From Aquibium oceanicum (GTDB lineage Bacteria; Pseudomonadota; Alphaproteobacteria; Rhizobiales; Rhizobiaceae), in the NCBI RefSeq assembly GCF_001889605.1, contig NZ_CP018171.1:1488001-1552000 (forward strand): a DNA stretch of 64,000 nt. Reading direction: 5' to 3'. A program made the position numbers and the translations under genes. Below are positions 39,244 through 47,837 of the stretch, piece after piece. Every line of letters begins with the position of its first letter. Position 1 is the stretch's first letter. The notes beneath the pieces were generated by a model. That model was not told the origin of the DNA, ran no database searches, and worked only from the letters and a program-made list of their open reading frames with translations.

Positions 39244-40512
39244 TCAGGTCTCCGGAGGCTGTTCCGGTTCCTCCTGCACCACCTGCTCGACCACGAAAGC
39301 GGCGGTGAGGCCGTGGATGAGGGTAGACAGAAGGATGGTGAGCGCGATCGTGGCCCATAATTGCCCTTCGTTGACGAACTCCAGATGGCTGGCGGCATAG
39401 CCCAGATAGTAGATCGAGCCGACGCCTCGCACGCCGTAGAACGCGATCACCATGCGTTCCTTGGTGCGGGTGTCGGTGCCGAGCAGCGACACCCAGGCGC
39501 CAACGGGCCGCACGACCAGGAGCAGGCCGATCGCGATGGCGGCGTGGCGCCAATCGAGTTCGGACCAGAGTTCGGGGAATATCCCGCCGACGAGCACGAG
39601 GAGCAGCGCGGTCAGCGCCAGTTCGATCGCCTCGTTGAAGCTGTGAAGTTTGCCATGAAACGCATGCTCGGCCTTGATGCGCCGCATCGTCAGGCCGGCG
39701 ACGAAGCAGGCGATGAAACCGTAGCCTTCCAGGATCTCCGTCGCGCCGTAGCTCACGAGCACGCAGGCGAATGCGAGCACGCCCGAGCCGGTATTGGCCA
39801 GCACGTTGTTCCTCGGGATTGCGAAGAGGACGCGACCGAGCAGCCAGCCGGTGGCGACGCCCATCGCGCACCCGACGGCGATGCGGTAGAACACATCGAG
39901 CAGCAGCCAGTCGCCGAGGATGGCAGGGATGGAAAATCCGACCGAGCCGACGAGAAGCCCTAGATAGACGAAGGGGAAGGCGAGGCCGTCGTTCAGCCCG
40001 GCTTCCGTGGTGAGCGCGAAACGGATCGGATGTTCACCGCCTTCCGTCGGCGGCCCTACCTGCACGTCGCCGGCCAGCACCGGATCGGTCGGCGCGAGTA
40101 CGGCACCGAGCAGGATGGCTCCGGCAAGCGTCATCCCGGCGAAATTGTAGCCCATGAAGGCAACGGCCGCGATGGTGATCGGCATGGCGATCACGAGCAG
40201 CCGCACGGTTGGCTGCCAGCGGCGGTAGCTCGACAGGTTGTCGATCCTGAGGCCTGTGCCGAACAGGGCCACGATGACTGCAAGTTCGCTCGTCAGCTCC
40301 CAGAAGCGCGGTGAGTCGCGCGGATCGAGCGCCTGGGGCATGCCCGGGACGAGCGAAAAAGCCGCCATGCCGAAGAGGATCAGAAGGCCCGAGGCCGCGG
40401 GCTCGCGGCCCGAAAAGAATCGCGGCAGCCACAACGCCAGGACGATGCCCAGCCCGATCGTGAGCATGGCTACGTGGTAGGTGTTGAAACCGAAGAAGGG
40501 CTCGTCCTGCAT
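39244..40512 (-). CDS. Cation:proton antiporter (CPA1/NhaP-like)
   Basis: A 422-residue transporter with about 12 membrane segments. Characteristic motifs are LGAVLAPTDPVLAGDVQ in the unwound helix and TTEAGLNDGLAFPFVYLG with the Asn-Asp ion-binding pair of CPA1 exchangers. It should exchange sodium or potassium for protons at the inner membrane. The C-terminus is short and lacks a TrkA-type regulatory domain. It is convergent with the DUF1499 gene. Confidence 0.92.
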   Translation of the reverse strand: MQDEPFFGFNTYHVAMLTIGLGIVLALWLPRFFSGREPAASGLLILFGMAAFSLVPGMPQALDPRDSPRFWELTSELAVIVALFGTGLRIDNLSSYRRWQPTVRLLVIAMPITIAAVAFMGYNFAGMTLAGAILLGAVLAPTDPVLAGDVQVGPPTEGGEHPIRFALTTEAGLNDGLAFPFVYLGLLVGSVGFSIPAILGDWLLLDVFYRIAVGCAMGVATGWLLGRVLFAIPRNNVLANTGSGVLAFACVLVSYGATEILEGYGFIACFVAGLTMRRIKAEHAFHGKLHSFNEAIELALTALLLVLVGGIFPELWSELDWRHAAIAIGLLLVVRPVGAWVSLLGTDTRTKERMVIAFYGVRGVGSIYYLGYAASHLEFVNEGQLWATIALTILLSTLIHGLTAAFVVEQVVQEEPEQPPET

Positions 40513-40622
40513 TTTGCCTCAAGGTAGGAGGCGCTAGCGCCCTGCTGGCCGATCAACACCCGATGCGACCGACGGTTCCCATCGCGCCGACGCACCCGCA
40601 TTGCCGGCCACGACAGTGTGGG

Positions 40623-41213
40623 TCAGCCGCCAAAACCGAAGTACCAGACCGCGACGGGTACCGCCAGCAATACGATCAGCGAAAAGACCACGAGTGCGCC
40701 GTCGCGGGTGAGCAGACCGGCAGCGAAAAGCGCGATGACGGCGGAAGCGATCGAACCGGAGGTGGGGATGACCTCCATGAAGGGCATGAAGAGCGTCAGC
40801 CCCAGGATGAGGAGCAGCGGCAGGAACAGCCAGGGGCGATGCAGGAAGAAGGTCAATCGCGCCTTTAGGAAGCGCTCGACGAACGCGATCGGCTTGCGCA
40901 GCCAGGCGATGCCCTTGCAGAGCTTTTCCGTCGACATGCGGCGGCGGGTGATGAACGATGGCAGCCAGACGCTGTCGCGCCCGAAGATCATCTGGACGAC
41001 CAGGATGAAGGTGATCCCCGCGACCACGGTGGTGATGCCGGGGATCGCGCTCGCCGGCGAAGTCGAGATCAGCGCGAAGACCAGCATCAGCGACGCAAAG
41101 GACTTGTGACCGAGTTCCTCGATGACTTCCTGTACCGTGATGCTGTCGTCGTGGGTGGACTTCTCGAGACGGTCGAGAACGTCGCTCAGCGCATGCGTAC
41201 GCTCCTTCGGCAT
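40623..41213 (-). CDS. exoD: ExoD-family membrane protein (exopolysaccharide synthesis)
   Basis: A 196-residue protein of full ExoD length. The N-terminal helix LSDVLDRLEKS is followed by VQEVIEELGHKSFASLMLVF and the SPASAIPGITTVVAG turn that typifies the family, then membrane segments around 110-190. ExoD affects exopolysaccharide production and alkaline tolerance in Sinorhizobium meliloti; the mechanism is not known. It is one of a same-strand series with the MBL gene upstream. Confidence 0.88.
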   Translation of the reverse strand: MPKERTHALSDVLDRLEKSTHDDSITVQEVIEELGHKSFASLMLVFALISTSPASAIPGITTVVAGITFILVVQMIFGRDSVWLPSFITRRRMSTEKLCKGIAWLRKPIAFVERFLKARLTFFLHRPWLFLPLLLILGLTLFMPFMEVIPTSGSIASAVIALFAAGLLTRDGALVVFSLIVLLAVPVAVWYFGFGG

Positions 41214-41314
41214 ATTCACTCTCACTTCCGTTCGGCGGGAAACGCCGCAGCGTGAAGAGGCGTTCCCTCGGTGGGGCGGCTTTGTCGCCACTGGAAGCGG
41301 GACGGCAATCGCGC

Positions 41315-42220
41315 TCAGGCAGGGAAGTAGCTGGAGTCGATGGAAACCTCGCCCTCGGTGGTGACGCAGCTTCGTGCGACGAGGTCCTCCAGATGGGCGA
41401 GCAGCGACAGCCCCGCCGCGCCGTGCAGCCGCGGATCGGTGTCGCGGTAGATCGTGCGCACCATGTCCGGAATCGTCCGGTCGCCCGACCGGAGCCGGTC
41501 CATGATCGCGGCTTCGCGCATCTTGCGGTGGGCGCGCAGCGCGCGCACGAACTCGGCCGGCTTGTGCACGGGACCGCCATGTCCGGGGAAATAGATTTGG
41601 TCCTGCCGTTCGAGCAGTTTCGTCAGCGACGTCATGTAGTCCGACATCGATCCGTCCGGCGGGGCCACGATCGAGGTCGACCAGGCCATCACGTGATCGG
41701 CGGAAAACAGGATGCCCGTGCCCTCGAGCGAGAAGGCGCAATGGTTGGCCGCGTGGCCGGGCGTGTGCACGGCGCCGATCGTCCAGCCGTCACCCTCTAC
41801 CGCCTCGCCGTCGGCAAGCGTCCGGTCGGGGCGGAATTCGGTGTCGGCGCTCGCATCGAGCGGATTGACCTCGCCAATCCTCAAAGGCCGCGCGGCGCGG
41901 TGCGGGCCTTCCGCGCAGACGATCGCCCCGGTCGCCTCCTTCAGCCGTGCAGTCAGCGGCGAATGATCCCGATGCGTATGGCTGACGAAGATGTGGCTGA
42001 CGGGACGGTCGCCGATGGCGGCGATCAGCGCCTCGAAATGCGCGTCGTCTTCCGGCCCGGGGTCGATCACGGCGAGCGTGTCGGTGCCGACGAGATAGCT
42101 GTTGGTGCCGTGGAAGGTGAACGGACCCGGGTTGTTCACCGTCAGCCGGCGCACGTCGGGAGCGACCTCCACGGGTTCGCCGTAGGCGGGTTCGAAAGCC
42201 GTCACGAAATCGATGGCCAT
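41315..42220 (-). CDS. MBL-fold metallo-hydrolase, LACTB2-like
   Basis: A 301-residue hydrolase. The metal motif is SHTHRDHS (H81, H83, D85 and H86), further ligands being in HTPGHAANH, SADHV and the PGHGGPVH segment. The C-terminal 70 residues form the winged-helix-like LACTB2 cap. Such enzymes are glyoxalase II-like or RNA endonucleases; this one resembles the Rhizobiales hydrolases of unknown substrate. It is divergent from bioY. Confidence 0.9.
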   Translation of the reverse strand: MAIDFVTAFEPAYGEPVEVAPDVRRLTVNNPGPFTFHGTNSYLVGTDTLAVIDPGPEDDAHFEALIAAIGDRPVSHIFVSHTHRDHSPLTARLKEATGAIVCAEGPHRAARPLRIGEVNPLDASADTEFRPDRTLADGEAVEGDGWTIGAVHTPGHAANHCAFSLEGTGILFSADHVMAWSTSIVAPPDGSMSDYMTSLTKLLERQDQIYFPGHGGPVHKPAEFVRALRAHRKMREAAIMDRLRSGDRTIPDMVRTIYRDTDPRLHGAAGLSLLAHLEDLVARSCVTTEGEVSIDSSYFPA

Positions 42221-42336
42221 CTAGCGGAGGAAGAGATTGGGGAAGGCATGATGCATGGCGGTTGTCGGATAACACGGAACCTCATATAGGGGAACCAGCG
42301 GCCCGTCGGGTCCCGTTCAACACAATGGAGTCGTCC

Positions 42337-42930
42337 ATGTCGGCAGCGATCGCAATGCGTCCCCTCGCCAGCCTCGCCATTCCGCAGAGCGGGGCCTCCC
42401 GCTTTGCCGTACAGGCACTGCTCGTGATCGGCGGGACTCTCCTGCTGACGCTTTCGGCCAAGACGAAGGTCGTGCTGGGCCCCGTCGACATGTCGCTGCA
42501 GACGCTTGCCGTGCTGCTCATCGCCACGGCTTTCGGCGCCCGGTTGGCCGTCGCTACCGTGATTCTCTACCTGGTCGAGGGCGCGATGGGCTTCCCCGTC
42601 TTCCAGAGCACGCCGGAAAAGGGCATCGGCCTCGCCTACATGATGGGCACCACCGGCGGCTACCTCGCCGGCTTCCTGGTCATGGCCGCCATCGCCGGAT
42701 GGGCCGCGGACCGGGGTTTCGACCGCTCGCCGTTCAAGCTCTTCGGGGCGATGCTCGTCGCTGAAGCCGTGATGCTGTCGATGGGCTTCGCGTGGCTCGC
42801 CACCTTCATCGGCTTCGAAAAGGCCTGGTTCTTCGGCGTCCAGCCCTTCCTCGTGCCCGACCTGATCAAGGTCGCGCTCGCCGCCGCGATCGTGCCGGCG
42901 GTCTGGAGCCTCGTCCCGCGCAAGGGCTGA
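42337..42930 (+). CDS. bioY: Biotin transporter BioY (S component)
   Basis: A 197-residue membrane protein from the ATG at 42337 with GGAG at correct spacing. Six hydrophobic segments match the S-component fold; family marks are LGPVDMSLQTLAVLL, YLVEGAMGFPVF and GTTGGYLAGF. It captures biotin at the membrane. No bioM/bioN ATPase or T component lies next to it, so it either works alone or shares a general ECF module. It has no recognisable BioR box upstream. Confidence 0.93.
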   Translation: MSAAIAMRPLASLAIPQSGASRFAVQALLVIGGTLLLTLSAKTKVVLGPVDMSLQTLAVLLIATAFGARLAVATVILYLVEGAMGFPVFQSTPEKGIGLAYMMGTTGGYLAGFLVMAAIAGWAADRGFDRSPFKLFGAMLVAEAVMLSMGFAWLATFIGFEKAWFFGVQPFLVPDLIKVALAAAIVPAVWSLVPRKG

Positions 42931-43060
42931 CCGAAGACCCGCTCCTTCCGGTCCGGGCCGTTGCAGGCCTGGACCTTGCTGCTACGACCGGCCCGTTGAA
43001 CGCGGGTCTGGCGCGTTCGCGCAATTCTCAGATCGCGTGGATTGGGCGGGAGAGAGCGAA

Positions 43061-43098
43061 CGGCTGATAGACCTGGGGCAAACAAGATCTATCAGCCG
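43061..43098. repeat. 11-bp perfect inverted repeat downstream of bioY
   Basis: CGGCTGATAGA and TCTATCAGCCG flank a 16-base centre. There is no adjacent U-run, so a simple intrinsic terminator is not indicated. It lies in the 284 bp gap between the converging bioY and DUF2793 genes; that gap holds nothing else recognised. Confidence 0.6.
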
Positions 43099-43214
43099 GG
43101 TGAATTGCTCGCGAGCCTTCCACCGCGACGGTCAGTATCCGTTCTCCTTCCGCAACGCCACACATGTTTGGCGTGAGCGTCAGCTTTAAGTCTGCGGGGA
43201 CGTCTGGACCCGCC

Positions 43215-44654
43215 TCATGCCGGCGTGACCGTCGCCGAGCCGTCCAGCACGTGCCAGGGATCGGCGGCCGCGGTTCCGGAGGCGCGCAGCGCGCGGTTGT
43301 CGGTCGTGTCCCAGACGATCAGACCTTTGAGCTTTCCGGTCGTGTTCACCGCGTGGGCCACGTTGGCGATGTTGGCGCCCGAATACTCCGAGCTCGCGCC
43401 GATGACGAAGCGCCGGCTGGCGTCGATCACCGTGTCGCGCGCGGCGCCCATCTGGAGGGCGCCGGTCTCGGCGACCGTAACGCGCACCGCCACCGTCGCC
43501 GTGCCGTCCGTGGTCATGAAGTCGATGCGGCCGGGCGTGCGTTCGGTGCCCGGCGTACCGGCGACGCTGACGTTGATGCGGGCGGCCTCGCCCTGGTTCC
43601 CGCTCGATGCGACGCCGGCGAACGAGAAGGTGGCGAGATCGTCGCCGGCCTGCACGACGGTGTTGTCGCCGACATTCGCGCCGCGGGACTTGGCGAAGAA
43701 CAGGTACGGCGCGCCCACGTTGTTGGCGAAGCGCGCCAGCATCAGGGAGGCATCCGGGCCGGTCGAGAGGATCTGCATCTTCGGCGTCACGACGGTCAAA
43801 CCGGTCCCGCCGGTGCGGGTGCCATAGGCGCTCGATCCGCCGATGAGGAAGTTTCCGGACGTACCGAAACGCGCCTGCTCGGTCGCGCCGGTGACGAAGG
43901 CGAGCATGTTGTCGCCACCGGCCAGGCCGCTGTCGCTGTCGCCGACCTTCAGCGCCGGCGAAGCGGCGGACCCGGCCGGCAGCCGCACCGCGCCGGTAGT
44001 CTTGTCGACGAGGATCGCCGTCGTCCAGGCCGATCCGTCGGCGGAGACCTTGAGCGTAAAATCGTCGTCGCCGATCAGGCCGAGTTCGGCGCGGCCGGAG
44101 AAGCCGGTCTGCATGAGCAGCGAATTAACGTCGCCCTCCGTCTCCTTGTTCATCGTGTAGCGCAGGTCGCCATCGCCGCCTTCGCCGGCGCTCCTGGCGG
44201 TCCACAATGCCTTGTTGAGCTTGGCCGAGAAAGGGTTGGTGGCATCGGCGGCGGTTCCGACACCGAGCAGCGAGAGGTTCTGGAACACGGTGAGGGCGGA
44301 GGTGAGCCCGGCCCAGGCCGACCCGGTCCAGTAGCAGAGCTGCGCCTCGTCGTTGACCCAGGCGACCCAGCCCGGCAGCGGCGTGAAGAACAGCCAGGCG
44401 TCGTCCCGGAAAACCGCGATCTTGTCCTCCTTGCCTGCCCAGTCGCCGGTCGCCGTGGCCGCGACGATGTAGCGGTCGCCCTCGCTCTCGCCGCCGGGCG
44501 GTGCCGTCAGGTCGCGGTCGATCACCGAGAGCTGGACCAGCGCGTCCAGCATGGCGATCGCCTCGTTGTGGGTGACGTGCTTCTGCGCCTGGGAAGGCAT
44601 GATGTAGGGGAGGGCGAGATGGGTGCTGTTTTCCACGGGGGATGCTCCAAGCAT
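43215..44654 (-). CDS. DUF2793 protein, phage/GTA fibre-like
   Basis: A 479-residue protein. Residues 10-110 are a DUF2793 domain: THLALPYIMPSQAQKHVTHN, then AMLDALVQLSVIDRDL and YWTGSAWAG. The rest is Gly/Ala/Thr-rich, beta-type sequence with FLIGGSSAYGTRTGGTGLTV, like structural fibre or spike proteins. A GTG at 44636 with GGAG is an alternative start. DUF2793 occurs in tail and head fibres of phages and gene transfer agents, where it may bind cell-surface polysaccharide. No other phage gene is near, so it is either an unlinked GTA component or a relic. Confidence 0.8.
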   Translation of the reverse strand: MLGASPVENSTHLALPYIMPSQAQKHVTHNEAIAMLDALVQLSVIDRDLTAPPGGESEGDRYIVAATATGDWAGKEDKIAVFRDDAWLFFTPLPGWVAWVNDEAQLCYWTGSAWAGLTSALTVFQNLSLLGVGTAADATNPFSAKLNKALWTARSAGEGGDGDLRYTMNKETEGDVNSLLMQTGFSGRAELGLIGDDDFTLKVSADGSAWTTAILVDKTTGAVRLPAGSAASPALKVGDSDSGLAGGDNMLAFVTGATEQARFGTSGNFLIGGSSAYGTRTGGTGLTVVTPKMQILSTGPDASLMLARFANNVGAPYLFFAKSRGANVGDNTVVQAGDDLATFSFAGVASSGNQGEAARINVSVAGTPGTERTPGRIDFMTTDGTATVAVRVTVAETGALQMGAARDTVIDASRRFVIGASSEYSGANIANVAHAVNTTGKLKGLIVWDTTDNRALRASGTAAADPWHVLDGSATVTPA

Positions 44655-44897
44655 TTTTCGTCCCCATGATGCTACGGGAGCGGGACGGCACGTGGATCAA
44701 ATGGGCGCATTCTTTCGCGATCGACGACCCCAGCGGGACACACCGACCGCGCCCCCCCGAGGCGACAAGTCCCAAAAAACCGGGCGTTCACGGCGAGCGG
44801 GGGACGGGACCTGGCGTTCGGCGACGCTTCCTCCACCACGAGATGGCGCGGAATCTGTTCACGCCGTTTTCCCGCGCGGCTCGCGAAAAGCGGTGCG

Positions 44898-45767
44898 TCA
44901 CGGCCAGTCGGCGAAGCTGGCTGGCGGGGCGAGTTCGCCCTGTCGCCGTGCCTCGCCGCGTTGGCGGCGGTAGGCGCCGGGCGATATGCCCATCATCCGG
45001 CGGAAAAAGTTCGAGAAATGCGCCGGGTCGTTGAAGCCCAGCGAGTGGCCCAGTTGCTGGATGGTCATGGCCGACCGGTCGAGCCGAAGTGCGGCCTCGT
45101 GCGCCAGCCGCTCGGAAACCAGCGCCTTGGGTGACTTGCCGATGCCGCTGGTGCACACGGCGTGCAGCCGGTCGGCCGAAATACCGAGTGCGGAAGCGTA
45201 CTGGACGATGCTCCAGTGGCTGCGAAAGTTCATCTCGACGAGTTGCCGGAACCGCAGCAGGAGCCCGGCCTTCTCCCCGGTGCCGACCAGCGAGGTCTCG
45301 TGCGCCCCGGAGAGGCGCATCATGGTGACGAGCATGATGCGGAGCAAGGCCGCGAGCAGCAGCGGCGATCCCTCCTGCGGCTGCCGCAATTCGTTGAGAA
45401 CGCCGTTGAAGCAGCGCGCGATTACCGAGGCCTGCTCGCCCTGCCCGGCGAGCGACAGCACGAAGTTGCGGTCGACGAGATAGCGCAGATCGACCGATTC
45501 GGCCTGGTCGCCGATCGCGTCTACCAGGAAGGCATTCGCCACGTGGCCGCGATAGCCGGTGCTTCCGGCTTCGACGCGCAGGCGCCCCGGCTGCTGGTCG
45601 CCCAGCCACAGCAGTGCCGGGGCCTCGATCGAAAGGCGATCGTCGCCGGCCTCCGCCTCGCCGCTGCCGTCGGTGAGCAGCACGACTTGGCGTTCCGCCA
45701 GGTCGCTCAGGCGGTTGAGCGACCAGAATCGCCGCTGCAGGCTGCTTTCGATGCGTTCGGCCTTCAC
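44898..45767 (-). CDS. AraC family transcriptional regulator
   Basis: A 289-residue regulator, starting at a GTG with GGAAGA nearby; longer in-frame starts would run into the divergent promoter. The N-terminal ligand domain is cupin-like. The C-terminal DNA-binding domain has two helix-turn-helices: WSIVQYASALGISADRLHAV and TIQQLGHSLGFNDPAHFSNF, followed by the GISPGAYR motif. It is divergent from the first aldehyde dehydrogenase and likely activates that gene in response to an aromatic or aldehyde ligand. Confidence 0.9.
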   Translation of the reverse strand: MKAERIESSLQRRFWSLNRLSDLAERQVVLLTDGSGEAEAGDDRLSIEAPALLWLGDQQPGRLRVEAGSTGYRGHVANAFLVDAIGDQAESVDLRYLVDRNFVLSLAGQGEQASVIARCFNGVLNELRQPQEGSPLLLAALLRIMLVTMMRLSGAHETSLVGTGEKAGLLLRFRQLVEMNFRSHWSIVQYASALGISADRLHAVCTSGIGKSPKALVSERLAHEAALRLDRSAMTIQQLGHSLGFNDPAHFSNFFRRMMGISPGAYRRQRGEARRQGELAPPASFADWP

Positions 45768-46015
45768 CTGTCTTCCGCGTCCAAGCCTGATCCGGGATGT
45801 AAAACCGTTCGATGGCCACCGTTTTACCAGTTTCTTGCAATCAATAGCCAGAAATTTGCCTTCTACAAGAGGCCGCTTGGCTGTTCTGTGAATGGCATGC
45901 AGTGGCAAAGGGCTCGGCAAGAGGCCCGTACCGCCAGATTGCGCCGGCAAATCAGGCCGGACGCGGGAGGAATCGGAATTTGGCAGGCGCATCGACGGCG
46001 ATCGCCCGAAGCAGG

Positions 46016-47428
46016 ATGACGGCTGGCGGTGCGATCCTCGAGAGGATCAGCCCGGTCACCGGCGACGTCGTGACCCGCGTTCCGGCATCAAGCCCCGACG
46101 AGGCCCGCCACGTGGCGAACCGCGCCGCCGCCGCTTTTGCGCAATGGTCCAGGGTTCCCCCGTCGGAGCGGCGCGCGCTGCTCGACCGCGCGGCCGACCT
46201 GCTCCTGGCCCGCTCGCACGACTTCGTCGAGGCGATCTCGGCGGAGACGGGCGGGACCTGCGCCTGGGGCGAACTCAACTGCCGCCTGGCCGCTTCCATC
46301 CTGCGCGAGGCGGGCGCGCTGACGACGCAGGTGACGGGCGAGGTGATCCCCTCCGATCGGCCCGGCGCCCTTTCGATGGCGATGCGCAGGCCCTGCGGCG
46401 TGGTGCTGACGCTGGCGCCCTGGAACGCGCCGCTCATCCTCGGGGTGCGCGGACTGGCCATGCCGCTCGCCTGCGGCAACACGGTGGTCTTCAAGGCCTC
46501 CGAACTCTGCCCGCGCACTCACCAGATGATCGGCGAGATCTTCGCGGAAGCGGGATTTCCCGACGGGTGCGTCGGGGTCGTCCACAATGCCGAGCACCAC
46601 GCCACCGAGATCGTGGAAGCGCTCGTCGCGCATCCGGCGGTGCGACGCGTGAACTTCACCGGTTCGACGCGGGCTGGCCGCGTCATCGCGGAACTCTGTG
46701 CCCGACACCTGAAGAGGCCGCTGCTGGAACTGGGAGGAAAGGCGCCGCTCGTCGTGCTCGACGACGCCGATGTCGAGCAGGCGGTGAAGGCGGCCGCCTA
46801 CGGCGCCTTCTTCCATCAGGGCCAGATCTGCATGTCGACGGAACGGGTGCTCGTCCATGACGACATGGCCGACGATTTCACCGCCCGTCTCGCCGGACAC
46901 GCCGGCCGGCTGAAGGCGGGCGATCCACGCTATCCCGGCAATGCGATCGGGCCGATGGTCAGCGAACAGGCGGCGCAGCGCGTGAAGGCCCTGATCGACG
47001 ACGCGGTGGACAAGGGCGCGCGACTGGTCGCCGGCGGAAAGCTGCGCGGCGCCTACCTGGACGCGACGATCCTCGACGGGATGACGCCCTCGATGCGCAT
47101 CTACTACGAGGAATCCTTCGGGCCGGTGGCCTCGGTCATCCGCTATTCCGACATCGACGAGGCCGTCTCGATCGCCAACGACACGGAGTACGGCCTCGCC
47201 GCCGCGGTTTTCGGCCGCGACGTGACGCGCGCGCTGGAGGTGGCGCACCGGCTGGAGACCGGCATCTGCCACATCAATGCTGCGACCATCCAGGACGAGC
47301 CGCAGGTGCCGTTCGGCGGCGTGAAGGCGTCCGGCTACGGCCGCTTCGGCGGACGCGCGGGCATCGACGAGTTCACGGAACTGCGCTGGATTTCGATCCA
47401 GGGCGGCCGCGAGGAGTATCCGATATGA
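46016..47428 (+). CDS. Aldehyde dehydrogenase 1 (NAD(P)+-dependent)
   Basis: A 470-residue ALDH. The general base Glu238 is in LELGGKAPLV and the nucleophile Cys272 in FHQGQICMSTERV. The cofactor-binding PWNAP and FTGSTRAG segments are present, and the C-terminus has PFGGVKASGYGRFGG. The HQGQICMS form resembles vanillin, benzaldehyde and salicylaldehyde dehydrogenases. A TTG at 45980 with a GGAGG site is an alternative start. The gene is first in the plus-strand series and divergent from araC. Confidence 0.9.
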   Translation: MTAGGAILERISPVTGDVVTRVPASSPDEARHVANRAAAAFAQWSRVPPSERRALLDRAADLLLARSHDFVEAISAETGGTCAWGELNCRLAASILREAGALTTQVTGEVIPSDRPGALSMAMRRPCGVVLTLAPWNAPLILGVRGLAMPLACGNTVVFKASELCPRTHQMIGEIFAEAGFPDGCVGVVHNAEHHATEIVEALVAHPAVRRVNFTGSTRAGRVIAELCARHLKRPLLELGGKAPLVVLDDADVEQAVKAAAYGAFFHQGQICMSTERVLVHDDMADDFTARLAGHAGRLKAGDPRYPGNAIGPMVSEQAAQRVKALIDDAVDKGARLVAGGKLRGAYLDATILDGMTPSMRIYYEESFGPVASVIRYSDIDEAVSIANDTEYGLAAAVFGRDVTRALEVAHRLETGICHINAATIQDEPQVPFGGVKASGYGRFGGRAGIDEFTELRWISIQGGREEYPI

Positions 47429-47530
47429 GTGCGCGGGGAGGGGTGGAACCGCGCGGCGAGACGGCAGGCTGGACGGCGCGCGACGGGTTCGTCGCCGCTG
47501 CCGCCGCTCGCGGCGACGGGCGCTGCTTCA

Positions 47531-47538
47531 TGTATACA
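47531..47538. promoter_or_regulatory. TGTATACA operator-like palindrome, distal site
   Basis: A-TGTATACA-C, about 300 bp upstream of ALDH 2. It is the same octamer found at 47676 and 58744 and, with one mismatch, at 59615. Confidence 0.5.
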
Positions 47539-47675
47539 CCACCGCCTGCCGGCGTGACGCCCGGCATGTTCGAACCTCACGCCCGGCATCGTCCCGCGGC
47601 GCGCGCAAGCACCGTGTCGGCAACGGCACGTCCGGTTGGGTCGCGGCAAGGGTCGGCAGGGCTCCTTGCGCGATG

Positions 47676-47683
47676 TGTATACA
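47676..47683. promoter_or_regulatory. TGTATACA operator-like palindrome, proximal site
   Basis: TGTATACAT in the ALDH 2 upstream gap, just before the candidate -35 element. This octamer is the type of site bound by FCD-class GntR regulators; the regulator encoded at 58846-59610 is the likely partner. Confidence 0.6.
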
Positions 47684-47700
47684 TGGCATCTGATTGCGCG

Positions 47701-47729
47701 GTGACAGGCCGGCAGAAAAATTCTATTGT
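47701..47729 (+). promoter_or_regulatory. Candidate promoter of ALDH 2 and the first Liv operon
   Basis: GTGACA and TATTGT with an exact 17-bp spacer, in a locally AT-rich patch (AGAAAAATTCTATTG). The predicted start is about 100 bp before the ALDH 2 ATG. The proximal TGTATACA is immediately upstream of the -35. Confidence 0.4.
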
Positions 47730-47837
47730 CTCCGGCGGCCGCGCCATCGGGCGGGAGAGAGCGGAGCCGCTGTTCCGTCGCCCCATGCGAAAGACGGGAT
47801 TGCGTGTCCCGGCGCGGCGTGCCGAGGGAGGATTGCC

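Larger units (their letters stand above)
47429..47837. other. Regulatory gap between aldehyde dehydrogenases 1 and 2
   Basis: This 409-bp gap has two TGTATACA palindromes and a candidate promoter, but no convincing gene. A 138-codon open frame spans it without a ribosome site and with unlikely composition. The gap makes ALDH 2 and the transporter a separate transcription unit. Confidence 0.65.

Noticed and set aside
42221-42336. BioR operator (TTATCTATAA type) upstream of bioY
   Set aside because: No match on either strand; the nearest similar string is the inverted repeat downstream of bioY, which does not fit the consensus.
43215-44654. Prophage around the DUF2793 gene
   Set aside because: No integrase, capsid, tail or lysis genes within 10 kb on either side.
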